This document shows, in pieces, positions 34,102 through 42,895 of a stretch of 64,000 nt of DNA (the stretch's first letter is position 1; each line of letters opens with the position of its first letter). Source of the DNA: Thermoplasmata archaeon (GTDB lineage Archaea; Thermoplasmatota; Thermoplasmata; UBA10834); assembly GCA_020696365.1 (NCBI GenBank), contig JAEHCM010000001.1:230987-294986 (forward strand). Direction: 5' to 3'. The notes beneath the pieces were generated by a model, which worked only from the letters and a program-made list of their open reading frames with translations, was not told where the DNA came from and made no database searches. The translations under genes were made by a program, and so were the position numbers.

Positions 34102-34420
34102 GCCTGGTACACAATCACGCTTGTCTTTATTAAGCCATTTGGTACACTCGTAGAACTTGGCGCGCCTCTGCCAATCTGCCATCCGACGATGAATTCTATT
34201 CGGTCGCGTCCCCAATCCGTTTCAAATGGAAGGAGTAAGTTGGTTCAAGCTTAGAATGTCCGTATCGTTTGATGAGCAACATGTTCGCCAGGCTCGCCTC
34301 TTCTAGTACCCTGCTTGAACAGTCGTCAGTAGGATATCATATAACGCAGTTATTTCATTAGAATCACGGGCCACCTCTTGGTGGCCCTCAAGTGAAAGAA
34401 TAGGGGAGGCTTTGAAGAAC
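34102..34420. other. Divergent promoter region of two exported-protein genes
   Basis: It carries the leftward TATA-like element at 34125-34134, a rightward one (TCATATAACG, 34337-34346) and the hairpin at 34368-34387. A distant inverted repeat TTCAAGC/GCTTGAA (~34246 and ~34312) is also seen. No gene. Confidence 0.5.
34368..34387 (+). promoter_or_regulatory. Perfect hairpin at the start of the 34421 leader
   Basis: GGGCCACC pairs with GGTGGCCC across loop TCTT, eight perfect base pairs. The predicted transcript start (25 bases after the TATA element at 34337-34346) falls almost exactly at its 5' edge, so it would cap the mRNA. It might protect the message or regulate it. Confidence 0.5.
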
Positions 34421-35191
34421 ATGAGATACAAGAGAGCATGGGCTATCGTGACAGTCGCGGCGTTGGGATTTCTGCCCGCGTCGTTGATTGTAGGTGGAGA
34501 GGAACCATCGGTTCCTATACCGGTCACCCCTGCCGACAGCGAGGGATACGCGGTCTTTTTCGCGGATAACATGGCATTCGCCCCTCAGTGGCGGACAGGG
34601 AACCTGGTTAGGATTGAGACGATGGTTCTAAAGGCTGGAGACTTCAACGGAGACGGAGTGACTAACGCATCAGACATCCCCTTGGATGTAAGCCTTGGAC
34701 TGACCCAGGCTGAGCTGACGGCGAACCCGGATCTCATACTTGACACATATATGGTTTCGGTTCCAGAGATCTGGGTCACCATGTCCGGCCCTGGCGGATC
34801 GTACGAGTTCTACTCGTACTTCGCTGACGGGACAGCTGATGAATCGGACACCGTCGGTCGAGAGATAAACAAGGCAGGGCATCTGATATACGGATTCCTG
34901 TGGGATACCACTGGCGTCGAACCAGGTGTTTACAGGGCGACCGTCTCGATACCCGCTGAGTACGATGTGGTCATGGCGATCGAGAGCTTGACCCTAGAGG
35001 AGGAAGCCGAACCGATAGGGTTCATCGAAGTTCCCGCCGCTGGAGCTGAACCCGTGTCTGGCACCGGCGGAGTTGCCGACGCTACGAACGAGGCGTTCAT
35101 CTACCTCGGAGCGATAGTTGAACGCGGCTCGGGTGGCGGCGGTGGCAACGGCAACGGCAACGGCGGCGGCGGCGGCCACGGAAAGAAGTAA
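34421..35191 (+). CDS. Exported protein with dockerin-like Ca2+ loop and Gly/Asn-rich tail
   Basis: 256 residues. The signal peptide is RYKRAWAIVTVAALGFLPASL. At ~65-75, GDFNGDGVTNASDI is a DxNxDGxxxxxD loop as in dockerin repeats, but there is only one copy. The C-terminus is low-complexity GGGGGNGNGNGGGGGHGKK. GGGGAGG lies ~12 bases before ATG 34421; TTG 34412 is closer and possible. Function unknown; secreted. Confidence 0.65.
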   Translation: MRYKRAWAIVTVAALGFLPASLIVGGEEPSVPIPVTPADSEGYAVFFADNMAFAPQWRTGNLVRIETMVLKAGDFNGDGVTNASDIPLDVSLGLTQAELTANPDLILDTYMVSVPEIWVTMSGPGGSYEFYSYFADGTADESDTVGREINKAGHLIYGFLWDTTGVEPGVYRATVSIPAEYDVVMAIESLTLEEEAEPIGFIEVPAAGAEPVSGTGGVADATNEAFIYLGAIVERGSGGGGGNGNGNGGGGGHGKK

Positions 35192-35305
35192 GGGCAGCAT
35201 CCCAACGGCATTGTCCGTCGAGCATCGAAACGGTTTGAAAACCTCTTATCGTCCCTTTATTTTAACTCGGATGCGCTAGATCCCAGGTTTCAAAACAAGA
35301 ATATT

Positions 35306-35347
35306 AGCATGCTCACGAATTCCTGCGGTGGTCTCCGCGAGCATGCT
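35306..35347. repeat. Inverted repeat between convergent genes
   Basis: AGCATGCTC (35306-35314) and GAGCATGCT (35339-35347) are perfect 9-base arms with a 24-base spacer containing CGG...CCG. It lies between genes that converge (ends 35191 and 35377), so a two-way terminator is a fair guess; each arm is itself partly palindromic. Confidence 0.45.
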
Positions 35348-35376
35348 GATTTGCGTTTGTTCTCAGGCCACTTCTA

Positions 35377-36084
35377 CTACGGCGAGACACCTATTATCGC
35401 ATCGACTTCGGTCGGTGTCGATGAATCGCCCCAGGCGGTCTCGTATACCGTCTCGTCCATCAGGTCCTCGTCAATGCCTACGTCTGTCTGAATCATGACC
35501 GTTATCGATATGGAGTCTCCGGCCTCGTATTCCGAATCGCTGAGGGTCGGTATGCTGACGGTTATGATGTTCCCGGATGGGATTGCGTATGCAGCGGTAC
35601 CAACATCGACCGTGGCGTCTCCTCTAGTCACCGTTGCGGTTGCCGCCAGTGTCACTTCTTCAACTGCCTCAGGCAATGTCAGCTCCCCGAGGGTCATGCC
35701 TTCCCAAGGGGCGTCATCGTCGGATATCGACACATCCAGGCGATAGACGAACTTGGCGTAATGAAGTGGACAGTCTTCCTCTGCGTGCAGATGGTCACCC
35801 TTGACTTTAAGGTTCATGGTTCTGACTGCAAGCAGGTTGACCACCGGATCGCCGTCTTCATTTGTCTCGGTATCTGTCAGGTAGGCTTTCTCCGCACTGA
35901 AGATGTCAACCTCAACGATTGGGGCCCCTGATTTATCGCCTATTGCCACCGAATACAACGCTGAGACGCTCAGCATCGCACACACCGCTACCGCCGCAAG
36001 AACAAGCCCTGTCTTCCTCAAAGGCCGACTAGTCTCTCGGTCTGTGACTCGCCTAGCCAAATCACTCTCGAACTCCCGTTCCAT
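35377..36084 (-). CDS. Membrane-anchored exported protein, unknown
   Basis: 235 residues. A cytoplasmic head of ~30 residues (MEREFESDLARRV) precedes one TM helix (TGLVLAAVAVCAMLSVSALY); the rest is an acidic beta-rich ectodomain. AAGGGTGA lies just before ATG 36084. A second in-frame ATG at 36237, also with a ribosome site (GAGGGTG), would add 51 residues including a Cys/His-rich CRHRGCGH stretch, so the start is uncertain. Confidence 0.65.
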   Translation of the reverse strand: MEREFESDLARRVTDRETSRPLRKTGLVLAAVAVCAMLSVSALYSVAIGDKSGAPIVEVDIFSAEKAYLTDTETNEDGDPVVNLLAVRTMNLKVKGDHLHAEEDCPLHYAKFVYRLDVSISDDDAPWEGMTLGELTLPEAVEEVTLAATATVTRGDATVDVGTAAYAIPSGNIITVSIPTLSDSEYEAGDSISITVMIQTDVGIDEDLMDETVYETAWGDSSTPTEVDAIIGVSP

Positions 36085-36358
36085 TCTCTCACCCTTCTCT
36101 TTGGGAGCGCTTACCAAGGAAGTCTCTCGCCGTCCTTGGGCCGCTCCTCGATGCCCGCAACCACGGTGGCGACAGAAGAAGCCCGAACACTTCACGCGCC
36201 TTCTCTGTTCATCTCCCGTCTCGCGTCGAAGGGCCATCCGAATGCACCCTCTTTACCCGTTGTGGTGCAAGAATCAAACTATGGAACGAAAATAGAACTG
36301 TTAAGTGGGGTTCCCCCAGACGCTGATTCGAAAGGCGTCTATGCCTGTCCTGGAATCC

Positions 36359-37648
36359 TCATCTCTTCTTCCGTGCTAGGTCGTCCAGCGCTGACAGAAG
36401 GCGGAGTACCTCGGCCTTCGAGTTGTAATGCACAAATGTGGCGCGCAACATCGTCTTCTTCTTGTATATCGCCGGAACGCGTGAGTAGTAGTCCTCCGCG
36501 CCAACAGCCAGCCGGTATTTGTCCCAGAGTTTCCTGGACAGGGCGCGGTCCTGGTAACCGCGCAGGTTGAACGAGAAAGTCGGGTCTCTATTCCACTCTT
36601 TGCCGACGTCTGAAGGACCGTAGAGTCTCAATCCGGGGATATCGTTCAGTCCGGGGGTCTTTCCCTTTCCGTGGAGCGCGATGTCCATTAGCTCCTTTTC
36701 GTATCTCTCGATCGCCTTGAAAGCCTGCATAAGCCTCATCCTGCGCTGCTTACCCGGTTTCGGAGGGCGCTTTGCGGACGGATTGCCGACCCAGGCGAGA
36801 TAATCGATAGCTCCTGAGATTGCAGCGAACATGGCTTGGTCTCTCGTTCCCTGCTCCCACTTCTCCGGGCCACGGTCCGGTGACGCCAACACCTTGTATG
36901 GCGACAACTTCTTGATATGCTCTGGCTTCGCGTACATGAAGCTTCCATGTCGCGAGAACAGTTTGTATCCAGAGAACACGAGGAAATCGCATCCGATCTT
37001 TCTCACGTCCACAAGCTCGTGGGGAACATGGTGTACGGCATCAATGATGAACAGTGCCTTCGCGTCGCGGGCAATCTTGCCAATCTCTACGAGATCGGTC
37101 CTCGTGCCAAGGACGTTCGATGCAGCGGCGACTGTGATCACCTTCGTGTTCCTGTCCACCCGCTCCTGGATGGAGCCTGGGTCCAGAACTCCCGTGTCTC
37201 TGTCGAACTCAGCGAACCTGAGTTCGTTTATCTCCAGGTTCGACCCCATCTCGACCCAGGGGCTGATGTTCGTGTAATGCTCGTACCCTGTGGTCACTAC
37301 GTTCTCGCTACCTGAGAATTCTCTTCCCAGCGCATAGCTGAGGCTGAACAGGAGGCCGGTGGCCGACTCCCCCGATATGATGGTGCTTGGCCTCTGAGCG
37401 TTCAGAAGGTCGGCAACGGCCATCCTGCCATCCAGTATGGTCTGACTCGCTCCTTCCGACTCCGGGAACAGGTTGCCAACGTTGGCACTCCAATCGATCC
37501 TGGCTTCGTGCTCCCTGTCTGCAGCGCGCCTCGTAACCAGCGTACCTGCCCCGTTGTCCAGGAAAGCCCGTTTTCGGCCTGCAGGGTCTGCGCCTACTGC
37601 GGGAAACTGTCTGCGAATCATCGCGAGAAACTTAGAATCGATCCTCAT
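36359..37648 (-). CDS. Class V PLP aminotransferase, cysteine desulfurase-like
   Basis: 429 residues. FLDNGAGTLVTRRA at the start, VTTGYEHYTNISPW, IIDAVHHVPHELVD and FSGYKLFSRHG, whose Lys binds PLP, place it near the cysteine desulfurase-like branch of class V. There is no clear catalytic Cys loop of IscS/SufS type, so sulfur transfer is not assured. No Fe-S assembly genes adjoin. A TATA-like element ~30 bases upstream suggests a leaderless mRNA. Confidence 0.8.
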   Translation of the reverse strand: MRIDSKFLAMIRRQFPAVGADPAGRKRAFLDNGAGTLVTRRAADREHEARIDWSANVGNLFPESEGASQTILDGRMAVADLLNAQRPSTIISGESATGLLFSLSYALGREFSGSENVVTTGYEHYTNISPWVEMGSNLEINELRFAEFDRDTGVLDPGSIQERVDRNTKVITVAAASNVLGTRTDLVEIGKIARDAKALFIIDAVHHVPHELVDVRKIGCDFLVFSGYKLFSRHGSFMYAKPEHIKKLSPYKVLASPDRGPEKWEQGTRDQAMFAAISGAIDYLAWVGNPSAKRPPKPGKQRRMRLMQAFKAIERYEKELMDIALHGKGKTPGLNDIPGLRLYGPSDVGKEWNRDPTFSFNLRGYQDRALSRKLWDKYRLAVGAEDYYSRVPAIYKKKTMLRATFVHYNSKAEVLRLLSALDDLARKKR

Positions 37649-37810
37649 GGCGTGTGGATATGACGACTTACTTGATAAGAATTGACACCGAAACCCTCGG
37701 GTTCGACAGCGAAAATCGAGAATGGAAGGGGTTTTTGGTGGACAGGAGAGCCGCCGAACACTAAGGTAACTATGGGGGAGACCTTGTGTATCCCAATGCT
37801 TGGGCTACGG

Positions 37811-38083
37811 CTACTCCTGGCCACATGCAGACTGATGAGGACCGGGCACCCCGTACAAGAAGTCGTAGAGGTACTCGTTGCAGGAATCACAATCCTCTGT
37901 CGACTCGTCGCCCGGAACGTCCTCTCCAAGGGCGTCGCAGGTGCAGTTTTCGCCGGTGCCGTCCCTCAGGCAATCACCGTTGCCCTTGTCTTCGTCGAAG
38001 GCCGCCACGGTGGCAACACCGCCGACCATCATTGTCGCGCCGAGTGCCAGCGCGATCCACATTCTCGCGATCATCTTCCTCAT
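37811..38083 (-). CDS. Small secreted cysteine-rich protein
   Basis: 90 residues. Signal peptide RKMIARMWIALALGATMMVGGVATVAA, then a ~60-residue acidic part with CLRDGTGENCTCDALG and EDCDSCNEY, eight cysteines in all with the final ACGQE. Disulfides or metal binding are plausible. A TATA-like GATATATAGA lies near 38188. ATG 38083 or 38074 could be the start. Confidence 0.55.
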   Translation of the reverse strand: MRKMIARMWIALALGATMMVGGVATVAAFDEDKGNGDCLRDGTGENCTCDALGEDVPGDESTEDCDSCNEYLYDFLYGVPGPHQSACGQE

Positions 38084-38218
38084 TCCTCTTTGTCGACGGG
38101 TTCGCCCCGTCTGTAATGCGAGCAATGATGAGATGTTGATATGTGGTTTGTGGTACAAGAATCAAAGGCTAGCACAATCTTCTATCTATATATCCAGGAG
38201 ACGTGATTTCGAGGAAAA

Positions 38219-38368
38219 TCAGGCTTCGTTGATCGCGCTCGTGGATGTGATAATCAAAGGCTCTCCCTCTTCGCCTGCGCTGACGAGGCACCCACAGGCC
38301 ATCATACCCATGAGAATAGCCACAGTTGTTGCAGACACTTTGCTGTTCCTCACTTTCGATTCCCCCAT
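38219..38368 (-). CDS. Tiny exported peptide or lipoprotein, 49 aa
   Basis: 49 residues: basic head MGESKVRNSK, hydrophobic VSATTVAILMGMMACGCLVS and a ~18-residue tail GEEGEPLIITSTSAINEA. AAGGA lies ~6 bases before the ATG and a strong TATA box lies at 38426-38436. ACGC could be a lipobox, leaving a very short lipid-anchored peptide. Function unknown. Confidence 0.55.
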   Translation of the reverse strand: MGESKVRNSKVSATTVAILMGMMACGCLVSAGEEGEPLIITSTSAINEA

Positions 38369-38425
38369 AGTTTGTCCTTAGCGCCAGTCCGTATGACTGC
38401 GCGTTCTCCCTCAACGGCGGAATTC

Positions 38426-38436
38426 GTATTTTATAC
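38426..38436 (-). promoter_or_regulatory. TATA box of the 49-aa peptide gene
   Basis: GTATAAAATAC on the minus strand, predicting a start near 38405 and a ~37-base leader. It is among the clearest TATA boxes in the window. Confidence 0.6.
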
Positions 38437-38540
38437 GTTCGTCGCCCCCTGCCGTACTGACGCACCTAGGATATCGGGGTGAAAGTGCGACAAAACAGGG
38501 GTACGGTTGGAAGAAATTCTAATATATGGAATTAGTCCGG

Positions 38541-38786
38541 TCACTCCCTGTTGTGGCACGGCTCCCATTCCCCAGGCTGTGAACCATGACACTTCTCGTG
38601 GCCGTATTTCACTCTTTGCCACGGCTCGTCGTTGCCGAAGGCTATCGCCGCGACAACTATGGCCACGGTCACCGCTATAACGGATACGAGGCCAGGGACG
38701 AACCCAAGTGGAGGCCAGAGGCGCTCTTCCACAAGATCATGGGGCGCGCAGCCCGCAAGAACTTGAAATACGAGGCAACGATTCAC
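38541..38786 (-). CDS. Possible small membrane protein
   Basis: Up to 81 residues from GTG, with one TM helix (GLVSVIAVTVAIVVAAIAFG) and a polar tail holding KCHGSQPGEWEPC. There is no clear promoter because it starts 10 bases from the divergent transporter gene, so it may be spurious or start later. Confidence 0.35.
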   Translation of the reverse strand: MNRCLVFQVLAGCAPHDLVEERLWPPLGFVPGLVSVIAVTVAIVVAAIAFGNDEPWQRVKYGHEKCHGSQPGEWEPCHNRE

Positions 38787-38796
38787 GTATGGTCAG

Positions 38797-40305
38797 ATGC
38801 GAGATAGGAAGATCAAGCAGCTGCCGATAACCCGTGTGATAGGCACGCTTGGCCACGAGATAATCCAGCTGACGCCGACGTTCTTCAGGTTCTTCGCCAA
38901 ACTGCCGAAGGTCGCCCAGCGTTCGATCAAGATATTGCTCCCATTCTTTGTCCTCCTGGCACTTACGATAATTCCTCTCCCTCTCGATCTGCAGGTGCAG
39001 TACGCGTTGGCAATCTTCGTGTGCGTTTCCATGCTTTGGACATTCGGAGGACTCCCACTACCTGTGACTGCCCTTCTGGTACCTGTGCTGTTGACTTTCT
39101 ATGGTATATTCAAGACGGATGAGGCCCTCAAATCGTTCGCAGATCCCGTCGTCTATCTACTCATGGGCGGCCTAATAATGGCGGAGGCGTTCAGAAAGCA
39201 CGGCATTGACCGCAGGCTGGCGTATTCGATCGTCTCCCGCTTCGGAGGCGATATCGGCAAGATTCTATTCTCGTTCATGCTCGTCGCGGCTCTCCTTTCG
39301 ATGTGGATATCGAACACGGCGACCGTGGCTCTCATGATACCAGTGGTGCTCGGCATCGCTTCGAGGGCTGGAGATGAGAAAGGCAAGCTGTCGATACTCT
39401 TCCTCCTTGGCGTTGGAATCGGTTCCGCTCTGGGTGGTATGGCGACAATCACAGGGTCTGCGCCGAACGCGGTCGTGTCCTCTCTTCTCGCTCAGAGGCT
39501 CGCTGAGGATGGCGTCGCATGGACGTTCCTCGACTGGATGAAAATCGGTCTTCCGACGAGCCTCGTCCTGCTGGCGGTTTCGTGGTATGTCCTGAGGAAG
39601 CTATTCCCAGTTCGAATTGAATCTCTGGACATCGCCTCGGTCAGAAAAGAGCTCTCAGAGATGGGACGCCTGTCTCAGGGCGAGAGGAAGACCCTCGGGA
39701 TATTCTTCCCGACTGTAGTCCTATGGGTCGCCGGCGCCGATATCGGCGCGATGTTCGGTTTTCCGCCCAGTTTCATGAGTGCCGCGATAGTCGCGTTGAC
39801 CGCTGCTGTCCTGCTCTTCGCCAGCAAGACCATTGATTGGCAGGATGCAAGATCGATTCCTTGGGACATATTCCTCATCATCGGCGCCGGACTGGCTCTT
39901 GGAGAAGGCCTCCAGCAATCCGGGGCTGCCGATTGGATGGCCGGTGTCCTAGTTTCGCTCACGGGGGATCTCCACATCTTTATCATCATGCTTGTGGTTT
40001 CCGTCGTTTCTGTCGCCTTATCCAACTTCATGAGCAACACCGCCACTGCTGCGATACTCGTACCGATTCTCATCGGCATGGCCGATGAGTTGATGGTCGA
40101 TCCCATGTTGCTTGTCCTCGTCTGCGGCCTTTCCGTTTCGGTGTCATTCATAACTCCGATAGGCACCCCTCCATTCACTCTCATCTACTCTACGGGAATT
40201 CTATCTCGCAGGGATCTGTTAAGGAGTGGCCTTAGAATCTCCTTGCCAGCGGTCCTAGCGATTTCGACCCTCGTCTACTTGATGGTGAGATTCGGTTTGG
40301 TGTGA
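38797..40305 (+). CDS. DASS/SLC13-family anion:sodium symporter
   Basis: 502 residues with about twelve TM segments. The paired SNT motifs of the family, WISNTATVALMIP and FMSNTATAAILVP, that bind Na+ and the carboxylate are both present. The family carries di- or tricarboxylates or sulfate; substrate not readable here. GGAGGTG just after the stop starts the next gene, so the two are linked. Confidence 0.87.
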   Translation: MRDRKIKQLPITRVIGTLGHEIIQLTPTFFRFFAKLPKVAQRSIKILLPFFVLLALTIIPLPLDLQVQYALAIFVCVSMLWTFGGLPLPVTALLVPVLLTFYGIFKTDEALKSFADPVVYLLMGGLIMAEAFRKHGIDRRLAYSIVSRFGGDIGKILFSFMLVAALLSMWISNTATVALMIPVVLGIASRAGDEKGKLSILFLLGVGIGSALGGMATITGSAPNAVVSSLLAQRLAEDGVAWTFLDWMKIGLPTSLVLLAVSWYVLRKLFPVRIESLDIASVRKELSEMGRLSQGERKTLGIFFPTVVLWVAGADIGAMFGFPPSFMSAAIVALTAAVLLFASKTIDWQDARSIPWDIFLIIGAGLALGEGLQQSGAADWMAGVLVSLTGDLHIFIIMLVVSVVSVALSNFMSNTATAAILVPILIGMADELMVDPMLLVLVCGLSVSVSFITPIGTPPFTLIYSTGILSRRDLLRSGLRISLPAVLAISTLVYLMVRFGLV

Positions 40306-40321
40306 TTTGGAGGTGAAATGG

Positions 40322-40672
40322 TTGAGGGTGCTGGTGATAGGTGCGGAGAAGTTGGGTACTCAGGTGATTAGGCAGTTGAAGAAGATCCCGGAGATCGAGA
40401 TGGTCGTGGCCGAGAGACGAGAACGGCCATTGGCTGTAGAATGCGGCGTCATCGATAAGGTGGACGTCGTGGCCCATGTCACGTCACTGAACTTCTCCGA
40501 GGTGCTCGAGCGCACGAACCCTGACTTCGTAGTCCTGGCGAGGACGGTCCAGGATTGGGAGCAGACCGAGACGCCCATGGGCACGGAGTACGTGGAGGGG
40601 ATGGAGCGGGAGCTGACGAAGTTCGATGTGGCCGTGTTCCCCGTTGACGGCAGGATTCTTGGACTTTATTGA
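40322..40672 (+). CDS. Small Rossmann-like (TrkA-N type) protein
   Basis: 116 residues. The N-terminus RVLVIGAEKLGTQVI is a nucleotide-binding beta-alpha-beta loop, followed by alternating strands and helices as in an RCK/TrkA-N domain. I chose TTG 40322 because GGAGGTGA lies 6 bases upstream; a longer frame starts at 40307. It could be a regulatory subunit for the adjoining transporter. Not in a known named family. Confidence 0.6.
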   Translation: MRVLVIGAEKLGTQVIRQLKKIPEIEMVVAERRERPLAVECGVIDKVDVVAHVTSLNFSEVLERTNPDFVVLARTVQDWEQTETPMGTEYVEGMERELTKFDVAVFPVDGRILGLY

Positions 40673-40677
40673 TTCTC

Positions 40678-41148
40678 TCAAGACCAGAACTTCGTGCTGG
40701 CTTTGAGTATATCGAGCCCGTCCAGTTCGCCAACGAGTACGTTGTCGTCGTCTACGATCGGCAGGTCGTTGAGGTGGTGCTCGACCATCAGCTTGGTCAC
40801 GTTTACGAGCATCTCGTTGTGGAGCACTTTGATGGGTTTGCCCATGACCTCTGTTACCTTGTCGTCCGATATTTCTGCGAGCATTCTCAGGAACGAGGTG
40901 ACGCCAGTGCTCCTGACGCCGAGACGGTAGCCTGCGTGCCTCAGCAGTGTCTCAAGTGTTATCGTCCCTTTCAGCTTTCTGTCGCCATCGACAACGTAAA
41001 CCTTCCTGGTTTCGCTGTCCTCGATGATTGCCTCGACGGCGTCCTTCATGCTCGCCTCTATCGAAACGGTCGCGGGCTTGACGGTTTTCGCCACCTCAGC
41101 TACCACGTCCGATACGCGGATGTCATTTATGGGCTTGTCGTCCACCAT
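40678..41148 (-). CDS. CBS-domain pair protein
   Basis: 156 residues, two CBS motifs: VSIEASMKDAVEAIIEDSETRKVYVVD and VLHNEMLVNVTKLMVEHHLNDLPIVDDD. CBS pairs bind adenosyl ligands. Stand-alone forms regulate varied targets; the target here is unknown. Convergent with the Rossmann-like gene, 5 bases apart. Confidence 0.85.
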   Translation of the reverse strand: MVDDKPINDIRVSDVVAEVAKTVKPATVSIEASMKDAVEAIIEDSETRKVYVVDGDRKLKGTITLETLLRHAGYRLGVRSTGVTSFLRMLAEISDDKVTEVMGKPIKVLHNEMLVNVTKLMVEHHLNDLPIVDDDNVLVGELDGLDILKASTKFWS

Positions 41149-41193
41149 ACACCTTCTCCTCCACCATCGACAGTGATGTCCTTTCCGGGTTAT

Positions 41194-42735
41194 CTAGCTC
41201 TCCTTCTTGAGGTAAACCACACTCTGTGGGAACGGTATCTCGATGCCTGCCTCGCTCAGCTTGCGGTAGATCTCCTCGACGAGCCTGTCACGCGCTGCCA
41301 TGCGCTTCCCCCGGTCGTTTATCCAGAGTAGCACCTTGAACACTAGAGCCGAATCGCCCATTTCGTCGAAGAGGATCATCGGTTCCTTGTCCGGGTTGTC
41401 CAGCAGCGAGTGCGGGTTGTCCTTGATCGCGGCCATGATCGTCTCCCTTACCTTGGTGGGGTCGGAACCATAGGCCACGCCCACGTTCACGTTCACTCTG
41501 CCGGGGTCGGACACGTTGGTCATCCTGACGACCTTGTCGTTGACGAGAGTGTTGTTTGGAAGAGATATGATTGACGCATCCGTGAAGCGGTACAGGCGCG
41601 TGGTCCTCATGCCGATTTTCCTAACCTCACACCAGTCCCCATCGCTCAGGATTATCATATCCCCCTCGCTGAACGGCCTGTCCAGCAGGATGAATATGCC
41701 GCTGAAGAAGTTGGATATCGTCTCCTGGAGCGCGAAGGCAAGCACCATCGATATGACAACACCGCCAGCCACGAACATGGTGAGATCGACGTTCAGTGCT
41801 CCAAGGGCGTATCCGAGTGCCGCGAAACCTATCACCACCACACCAAGCTTCTCGACGACGGGTATCAGCACGTCATCGACTTTGCTGGCGGTCTTCTTCG
41901 CGACGATCTTGCCGTAGTACACGACTATTTTCTTGAACAGTTTGTAGACGAGATAGAACACGACGAGGACGACCACCACGCCGTATATCGACATGACCGT
42001 GTCCCTGAGATCTATTGGTATGTGCATATGGAGCGCGTCCATCGAGTTGACCACGCCGTACAAAAACACGAGTAGCAGGACGGGAGTTCTGAGTATGCCG
42101 AGAATGATGTCATCGAGCATCGAGGCCGTCTTTCTCGTGAACGCCCAGGCAACGCCGTCCATGATGTAGGCAATCGAGAATGCTACCGCAAGCCAGATGA
42201 TCACATCTAGGAGAAATACGCCCCATTCGTTGTCCAGCGGCGACGGCAGTGGGTTGTCGAAATAACCTAGTACTTTGTTGGCGCTGGCAAACGCTCCGAC
42301 AATGGTGGTGTCAGCTCCTACGGAGGACACTTGCACGAGATGCGTCCCCTCGAATACGTTGAGCGAGACCGTCAGGTTCGCCTCCTGGGATCCGCTCTCG
42401 AGCGGAGAAGTGACCGTGACGATGATAGTATCGAAACCGTCTGGAGGCAGCGTGATTGGGGCATCGTCGACCTCGCAGGTCCAGCCGCGGCCGGATATGC
42501 TTGCGGTCACGATGACCGTGAGGTTCACCCCAGAATCGGCATTCATTAAGGTCCAGTTGTAGGTAGCGCTCGATCCCGCGGTGACTTCCTTGGCGTAATC
42601 GTCGATCGACAGTACCTGCACGAATTCCATCTGGGCAGCGCTTCCCGTTCCAATAATCAAGGTCGACAGTAGAATTACGGATGCTACGATCGGAGCGAGT
42701 CTCAGAGCCAGTCGTTTCGGTCCTTTTGCCTTCAA
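41194..42735 (-). CDS. MscS-type mechanosensitive channel with an exported N-terminal domain
   Basis: 513 residues. Signal-like N-terminus (LAPIVASVILLSTLIIGTGSAA), a ~120-residue beta-rich domain of NEW3/CARDB type (TAGSSATYNWTLMNADSG), then TM helices and the MscS core: FVAGGVVISMVLAFALQETISNFFSG (pore helix), RPFSEGDMI, and TRLYRFTDASIISLPNN. The extracellular domain is unusual for small MscS. TTG 42735 follows GGTGAT by 6 bases. Confidence 0.87.
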   Translation of the reverse strand: MKAKGPKRLALRLAPIVASVILLSTLIIGTGSAAQMEFVQVLSIDDYAKEVTAGSSATYNWTLMNADSGVNLTVIVTASISGRGWTCEVDDAPITLPPDGFDTIIVTVTSPLESGSQEANLTVSLNVFEGTHLVQVSSVGADTTIVGAFASANKVLGYFDNPLPSPLDNEWGVFLLDVIIWLAVAFSIAYIMDGVAWAFTRKTASMLDDIILGILRTPVLLLVFLYGVVNSMDALHMHIPIDLRDTVMSIYGVVVVLVVFYLVYKLFKKIVVYYGKIVAKKTASKVDDVLIPVVEKLGVVVIGFAALGYALGALNVDLTMFVAGGVVISMVLAFALQETISNFFSGIFILLDRPFSEGDMIILSDGDWCEVRKIGMRTTRLYRFTDASIISLPNNTLVNDKVVRMTNVSDPGRVNVNVGVAYGSDPTKVRETIMAAIKDNPHSLLDNPDKEPMILFDEMGDSALVFKVLLWINDRGKRMAARDRLVEEIYRKLSEAGIEIPFPQSVVYLKKES

Positions 42736-42895
42736 GCATATCACCGCTGAGGGTCTTCTATGGGAGAACACGAGTTCCTGACTTAACGCTTTTGGCAGAA
42801 TCTGACCTCTCTCGAAGGCATTGTTGGCTGTTGAGGGGCGGTCCGACCTAGCAGGCGATAAAATACCCTCACCGCCATAACGCCACCGCGGATCT

